Shown here: one piece after another, positions 5,456 through 8,320 of the stretch
Layout: each line of letters begins with the position of its first letter
How positions within the stretch are numbered: the first letter of the stretch is position 1
NCBI GenBank assembly: GCA_044353165.1
Contig: JBILCM010000093.1
Location: 1 to 8,320, forward strand
DNA: 8,320 nt
Reading direction: 5' to 3'
Source: JBILCM01 sp044353165
Lineage (GTDB): Bacteria > Bacillota > Bacilli > Paenibacillales > YIM-B00363
The notes under the pieces: model-generated
Databases searched by the model: none
What the model was told of the DNA's origin: nothing
What the model saw: only the letters and a program-made list of their open reading frames with translations
Made by a program: the position numbers and the translations under genes

Positions 5456-5897
5456 GGGTCTCTTCCTCCTTGCTATTCGTGAGTAAGTGCCTCGTTCTGT
5501 AAGGGGTATCGTGCAAGATGAGTTGTTTGCCGCGCCCGCGTGTTCGATTTAAGACGATGGGGGCCAATAAATTGATCGTTGAACTTTCCCAACGATCCCG
5601 CACCGTGAGAATACTCCACACTTCCACATCGTGCTCAGACTCAATCAGCAATTCAGCCTTGTCCGAATCCGGCAATGTAAATTCATATTCCGGCATATAG
5701 ACGAATGGATTCAACAACAAAAAAACCAAGTTAGGATCTTCTGCACATTGCAATTGGTAAATCGAGTTGTTCGCTTCCAGAGGCAGGAGCACATACTTAT
5801 GTATCGTTTCGAATCCAGGTAATCCATGTTCAAAATAAAAAAACTGGTTTTCTTCAACATCAACATCGCCATTATAAAAAGTGCTGATTTGCACCAT
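5427..5897 (-). CDS. fliW: Flagellar assembly factor FliW (CsrA antagonist)
   Basis: FliW binds CsrA allosterically and relieves its repression of hag translation, and is itself sequestered by cytoplasmic flagellin. The product is 156 residues from MVQISTFYNG. Family features appear in order: FEHGLPGFETIHKYVLLP at about 22-40, an LQCAEDPNLVFLLLNPFVY segment at about 48-68, a VRDRWESSTINLLAPIVLN segment at about 100-118, and GKQLILHDTPYRTRHLL near the end. A tail of about 15 residues, rich in Glu/Thr/His, extends past the usual end and is encoded across the csrA ribosome binding site. I chose the ATG at 5897 because AGGA lies 6 nt upstream and the family N-terminus aligns there. An ATG at 5915 in frame would add six residues without a Shine-Dalgarno, and starts further upstream would lie in the hairpin described below. 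Confidence 0.95.
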   Translation of the reverse strand: MVQISTFYNGDVDVEENQFFYFEHGLPGFETIHKYVLLPLEANNSIYQLQCAEDPNLVFLLLNPFVYMPEYEFTLPDSDKAELLIESEHDVEVWSILTVRDRWESSTINLLAPIVLNRTRGRGKQLILHDTPYRTRHLLTNSKEEETHARAHTQEG

Positions 5898-5920
5898 CTG
5901 AGTTCCTACTCCCATCGCAT

Positions 5921-5954
5921 AAAATAAAAAAACTATATAGACATAGCTATATAG
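5921..5954 (-). terminator. AT-rich hairpin with T-run between flgL and fliW (possible attenuator)
   Basis: The minus strand has CTATATAG (5954-5947), a 6-nt loop, a second CTATATAG (5940-5933), then seven T (5932-5926) and ATTTT. Each 8-mer is itself palindromic, so they form an 8-bp stem with each other. The stem is weak because it is mostly A-U, so this is probably a partial terminator or processing site rather than a full stop. It lies 7 nt after the flgL stop codon and 24 nt before the fliW start. Confidence 0.5.
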
Positions 5955-5960
5955 CAAAAA

Positions 5961-6857
5961 CTATCTCAGAAAATCTAGCAAACTTGGTTGAATGAGTCGT
6001 GCGCCTGCCGACAATGAGGCTTGATAAATATTCTCATTCATCTTCAGATTCGTAATGACTTCCGCTAAGTCAGCATCCTCATTCTTCGATTTCAATCGTT
6101 GCAAATCCAAGTTGATGTCCTCTAACCGCTGACTCGCAAGATCCGTCTGGTTGGTCTTTGCCCCAATTTCGGAACGAGTTGCCAACATCTGATTGAACCG
6201 TGAATCCAACTTCCCTATAACATTGCTAATTTTCTCATGATCACTTGCGCCAAGATGTGCCATGAGTTCTTTAAACACCTTGAACAAATTGTCATGATCT
6301 CCCGGCGAACCAAACACCTGATTTCCAGGAATCGTCACTTGTAGCGTTGTCCCCGGACTGACCGCAAATCGGACACCAGCAGAGTCTGTATTCTCGGCCT
6401 GAGCATTCTCTGGCGTGTAGGGAGGGATATCTGTTTTCTGACCGTTAAAAATGTATTTGCCATTAAACTCACTGTTACCGATATCCACCATCTGCGTATA
6501 CAAACTCATCACTTCTGAGCGAATGGCTTCCATTGAACTTTGCGAGTTCGTACCGTTCGCCCCTTGAACTGCAAGGTCACGTGTACGTTGGATCAATTCT
6601 CCTGCTTGATTCAGCATAATGTCCGCATGATTAAGCCACGAACCTGCGTGGTCCACATTCAATTGATACTGTTCGTTAGCAGCCAATTCCTGTCGATAAC
6701 GCATCGCATAGGTGATGCCCACAGGATCATCGGATGGCTTATTGATTCTCATACCGCTGGACAACTGATTTTGTTGGGCCTCCATGCGCTTGAGGTTTGT
6801 ATTGACGTTACGCATCAACTGTGAGTTGAGCATCGATTGTGTTATACGGGTCGACAT
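5961..6857 (-). CDS. flgL: Flagellar hook-associated protein 3 FlgL
   Basis: FlgL is the distal hook-filament junction protein, sitting between FlgK and flagellin. It is 298 residues, normal for Bacillales. The N-terminal flagellin-like helix reads MSTRITQSMLNSQLMRNVNT, with LSSGMRINKPSDDPVGI at about 32-48, a motif shared with flagellins, and LIQRTRDLAVQGANGT at about 87-102. EFNGKYIFNGQKT (about 129-141) is a typical FlgL segment just before the middle domain. The C-terminal helix contains ADLAEVITNLKMNENIYQASL and ends LLDFLR. GGGAGGTGG lies upstream of the ATG at the expected distance. It starts 15 bp after the flgK stop and is evidently cotranscribed with it. Confidence 0.97.
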   Translation of the reverse strand: MSTRITQSMLNSQLMRNVNTNLKRMEAQQNQLSSGMRINKPSDDPVGITYAMRYRQELAANEQYQLNVDHAGSWLNHADIMLNQAGELIQRTRDLAVQGANGTNSQSSMEAIRSEVMSLYTQMVDIGNSEFNGKYIFNGQKTDIPPYTPENAQAENTDSAGVRFAVSPGTTLQVTIPGNQVFGSPGDHDNLFKVFKELMAHLGASDHEKISNVIGKLDSRFNQMLATRSEIGAKTNQTDLASQRLEDINLDLQRLKSKNEDADLAEVITNLKMNENIYQASLSAGARLIQPSLLDFLR

Positions 6858-6872
6858 GATTCCACCTCCCTA

Positions 6873-8320
6873 TTATCTTCCTACAACACCCATACCGTTA
6901 ATGATTTTGTCCAGCATCTCATCGAACGTGGTCATCGCACGCGCCGCAGCATTGTAGGCATGTTGGAATGTGATCATATTGGAGAGCTCTTCATCGAGTG
7001 AAACACCGCTTGTGCTTTGGCGGCGTGAATCGATCTGCTCCAGAATATCGTCGTGCAACTCCATCTGTCTCATGGCTTCTTGGCCTTGAACACCGATCTG
7101 ACTAATAACAACCCTATAATATCCATCGAACGTTCCATCTGGCAACAAGGGCAAGTTCGGATCGCCGGAATCAAAGTTAATACGCTGATTGCGAAGTTCA
7201 CTCATGACAATAGCCAAATCGCCGTTGCCCTGAAGCACACGCTCTGTGCCGCCATTATCAATATACGTGCCCATCGAAGTTGCGATATTCTTGGAATTGG
7301 CCACGATATCCGGATGAACCGTGATGCTAGCTGCTGTATAGGTACTGTTACCGGGAAGTTTGGCGAAGAAATCCGCACCCGGCTGTAAAGTGTTATCCAT
7401 CGTATAACCTAATCGGTGAAGTCCATTCAACCCTTTGACAGTCACTTGCAGGTCTGCCGTCAATTTGCGTGCGGGACCTGTGTACGTAACGCCATCGAGC
7501 ACCGTTCCTTCGGGCAACACACTGCCTTTCGGTAGCGTCACTTTGACATCGCCTTCAGCCATCGTCTTGGCTAACGTGTCCAGCTGCACCCGATAACTCG
7601 GAATGATTACTTCTTTGGCATGAACCATGCCATACACTTCACCGCTCTTTAAATCACCATCTTCATAGGCTTCTATGAAACTCGCCGTGGTCAGCGGTGT
7701 GCCTTCGTTCCACTCATTGACAAGCACGACGCTACCCATGGTAATGTTGTACCCTTTGTCCACACGTTGCACTGCGATATTGACAATCTTCGACAAGTCA
7801 TCGAGCAGAACATCCCGTTGATCGCGCAGATCGTTCGCTTGATTCCCGAGTCCTTCGACACGATAAATTTCTTTATTCATTGCGGCTATTTGTTTCGTCA
7901 ACAAATTGATCTCTTGTGTCTTTACCCCGATATCTTCCGTGATGTCATCCGCATAATTTGTCAGTTGAATCGAAGCGTTGTTGAAAGAACTCGTCATGTT
8001 CATCGCACGTTCGCTAAGCACCGCGCGGGCGAAGATGTGGTCAGGCTCTTTGCTAAGATCTTGCCACGCGCTCCAAAATTTATCCATCGCGCTCTGAATG
8101 CTGACCTCCGATGGTTCATTAAAGATCGACTCGATTTTTTCCATGACGCTACTACGAACTGTCCATTCCCCGTGGTTCTTATTCTCGTTATAGTACTGTC
8201 CGTCAAGGAAAGTATCTCTCGCACGGCGAATGCTCTCAACTTCAACACTCTGTCCAATCTGACCCGGCATTGCACTCCGTGTCATGGCAGGTCGTTCCAA
8301 GGGACTCGCCGAAACTAAAT
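6873..8320 (-). CDS. flgK: Flagellar hook-associated protein 1 FlgK, 5'-truncated by window edge
   Basis: FlgK is the first hook-filament junction protein. The window contains its last 481 residues; the reading frame is open to the right edge and begins LVSASPLERPAMTRSAMPGQ, which in FlgK lies roughly 45-50 residues from the N-terminus. The true start codon is therefore outside, and the apparent TTG start at 8300 is not real. Following this come the helical D1 region (LDGQYYNENKNHGEWTVRSS, then FNEPSEVSIQSAMDKFWSAW and EINLLTKQIAAMNKEIYRVE), a middle beta domain that includes a Pro/Gly/Thr/Val-rich insertion (about 247-275 of the visible part), and the conserved C-terminus with GVSLDEELSNMITFQHAYNA, ARAMTTFDEMLDKIING and the final GVVGR. 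It heads the visible run flgK-flgL-fliW-csrA. Confidence 0.97.
   Translation of the reverse strand, partial: LVSASPLERPAMTRSAMPGQIGQSVEVESIRRARDTFLDGQYYNENKNHGEWTVRSSVMEKIESIFNEPSEVSIQSAMDKFWSAWQDLSKEPDHIFARAVLSERAMNMTSSFNNASIQLTNYADDITEDIGVKTQEINLLTKQIAAMNKEIYRVEGLGNQANDLRDQRDVLLDDLSKIVNIAVQRVDKGYNITMGSVVLVNEWNEGTPLTTASFIEAYEDGDLKSGEVYGMVHAKEVIIPSYRVQLDTLAKTMAEGDVKVTLPKGSVLPEGTVLDGVTYTGPARKLTADLQVTVKGLNGLHRLGYTMDNTLQPGADFFAKLPGNSTYTAASITVHPDIVANSKNIATSMGTYIDNGGTERVLQGNGDLAIVMSELRNQRINFDSGDPNLPLLPDGTFDGYYRVVISQIGVQGQEAMRQMELHDDILEQIDSRRQSTSGVSLDEELSNMITFQHAYNAAARAMTTFDEMLDKIINGMGVVGR

Noticed and set aside
7767..8318. Plus-strand 183-residue reading frame opposite flgK
   Set aside because: The minus strand here encodes conserved FlgK; the plus-strand product has no recognisable features.

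Overview
The window is part of a flagellar late-gene cluster, with every recognisable gene on the minus strand. In transcription order (right to left) it reads flgK (5' end cut off by the right edge), flgL, fliW, csrA, hag copy 1, a gene-free repeat region, hag copy 2, flaG and fliD (3' end cut off by the left edge). This is the flgK-flgL-fliW-csrA-hag-flaG-fliD order known from Bacillus subtilis, but without a yviE-like gene between flgL and fliW and with a second flagellin gene plus a tandem-repeat array inserted between hag and flaG. Strong AAGGAGG-type ribosome binding sites, the FliW/CsrA pair, a 76-residue CsrA and the gene order point to a Firmicute of the order Bacillales. I cannot name the genus from the window.

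Right part (5225-8320): FlgK and FlgL are the two hook-filament junction proteins. They are followed by fliW and csrA, which overlap by 29 bp. An AT-rich hairpin followed by a T-run lies between flgL and fliW and may attenuate read-through. Middle (2716-5224): hag copy 1 has a sigma-28-type promoter, a leader carrying a near-perfect CsrA-binding hairpin, and a strong terminator. After it come about 150 bp of GC-rich, dyad-rich DNA and then a tandem array: six 62-bp units and three more divergent units of 63-73 bp, all sharing one core motif. Left part (1-2715): hag copy 2 has its own matching promoter, leader hairpin and terminator. Then come flaG, with a third promoter of the same design, and fliD, the filament cap.

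The parts form one regulatory circuit. By analogy with B. subtilis, FliW is held by unsecreted flagellin. When flagellin is exported, FliW is freed, binds CsrA and lifts CsrA repression of hag translation. Both hag leaders here carry the same two-site CsrA architecture (a GGA in a hairpin loop plus a GGA in the Shine-Dalgarno, 24 nt apart), so both flagellins should be under this checkpoint. The three filament-stage promoters share one unusually uniform sigma-28 motif. The least explained element is the repeat array between the two flagellin genes. Its units are spaced by near-integral helical turns, and the 62-bp units would each form a GGA-loop hairpin if transcribed on the minus strand.
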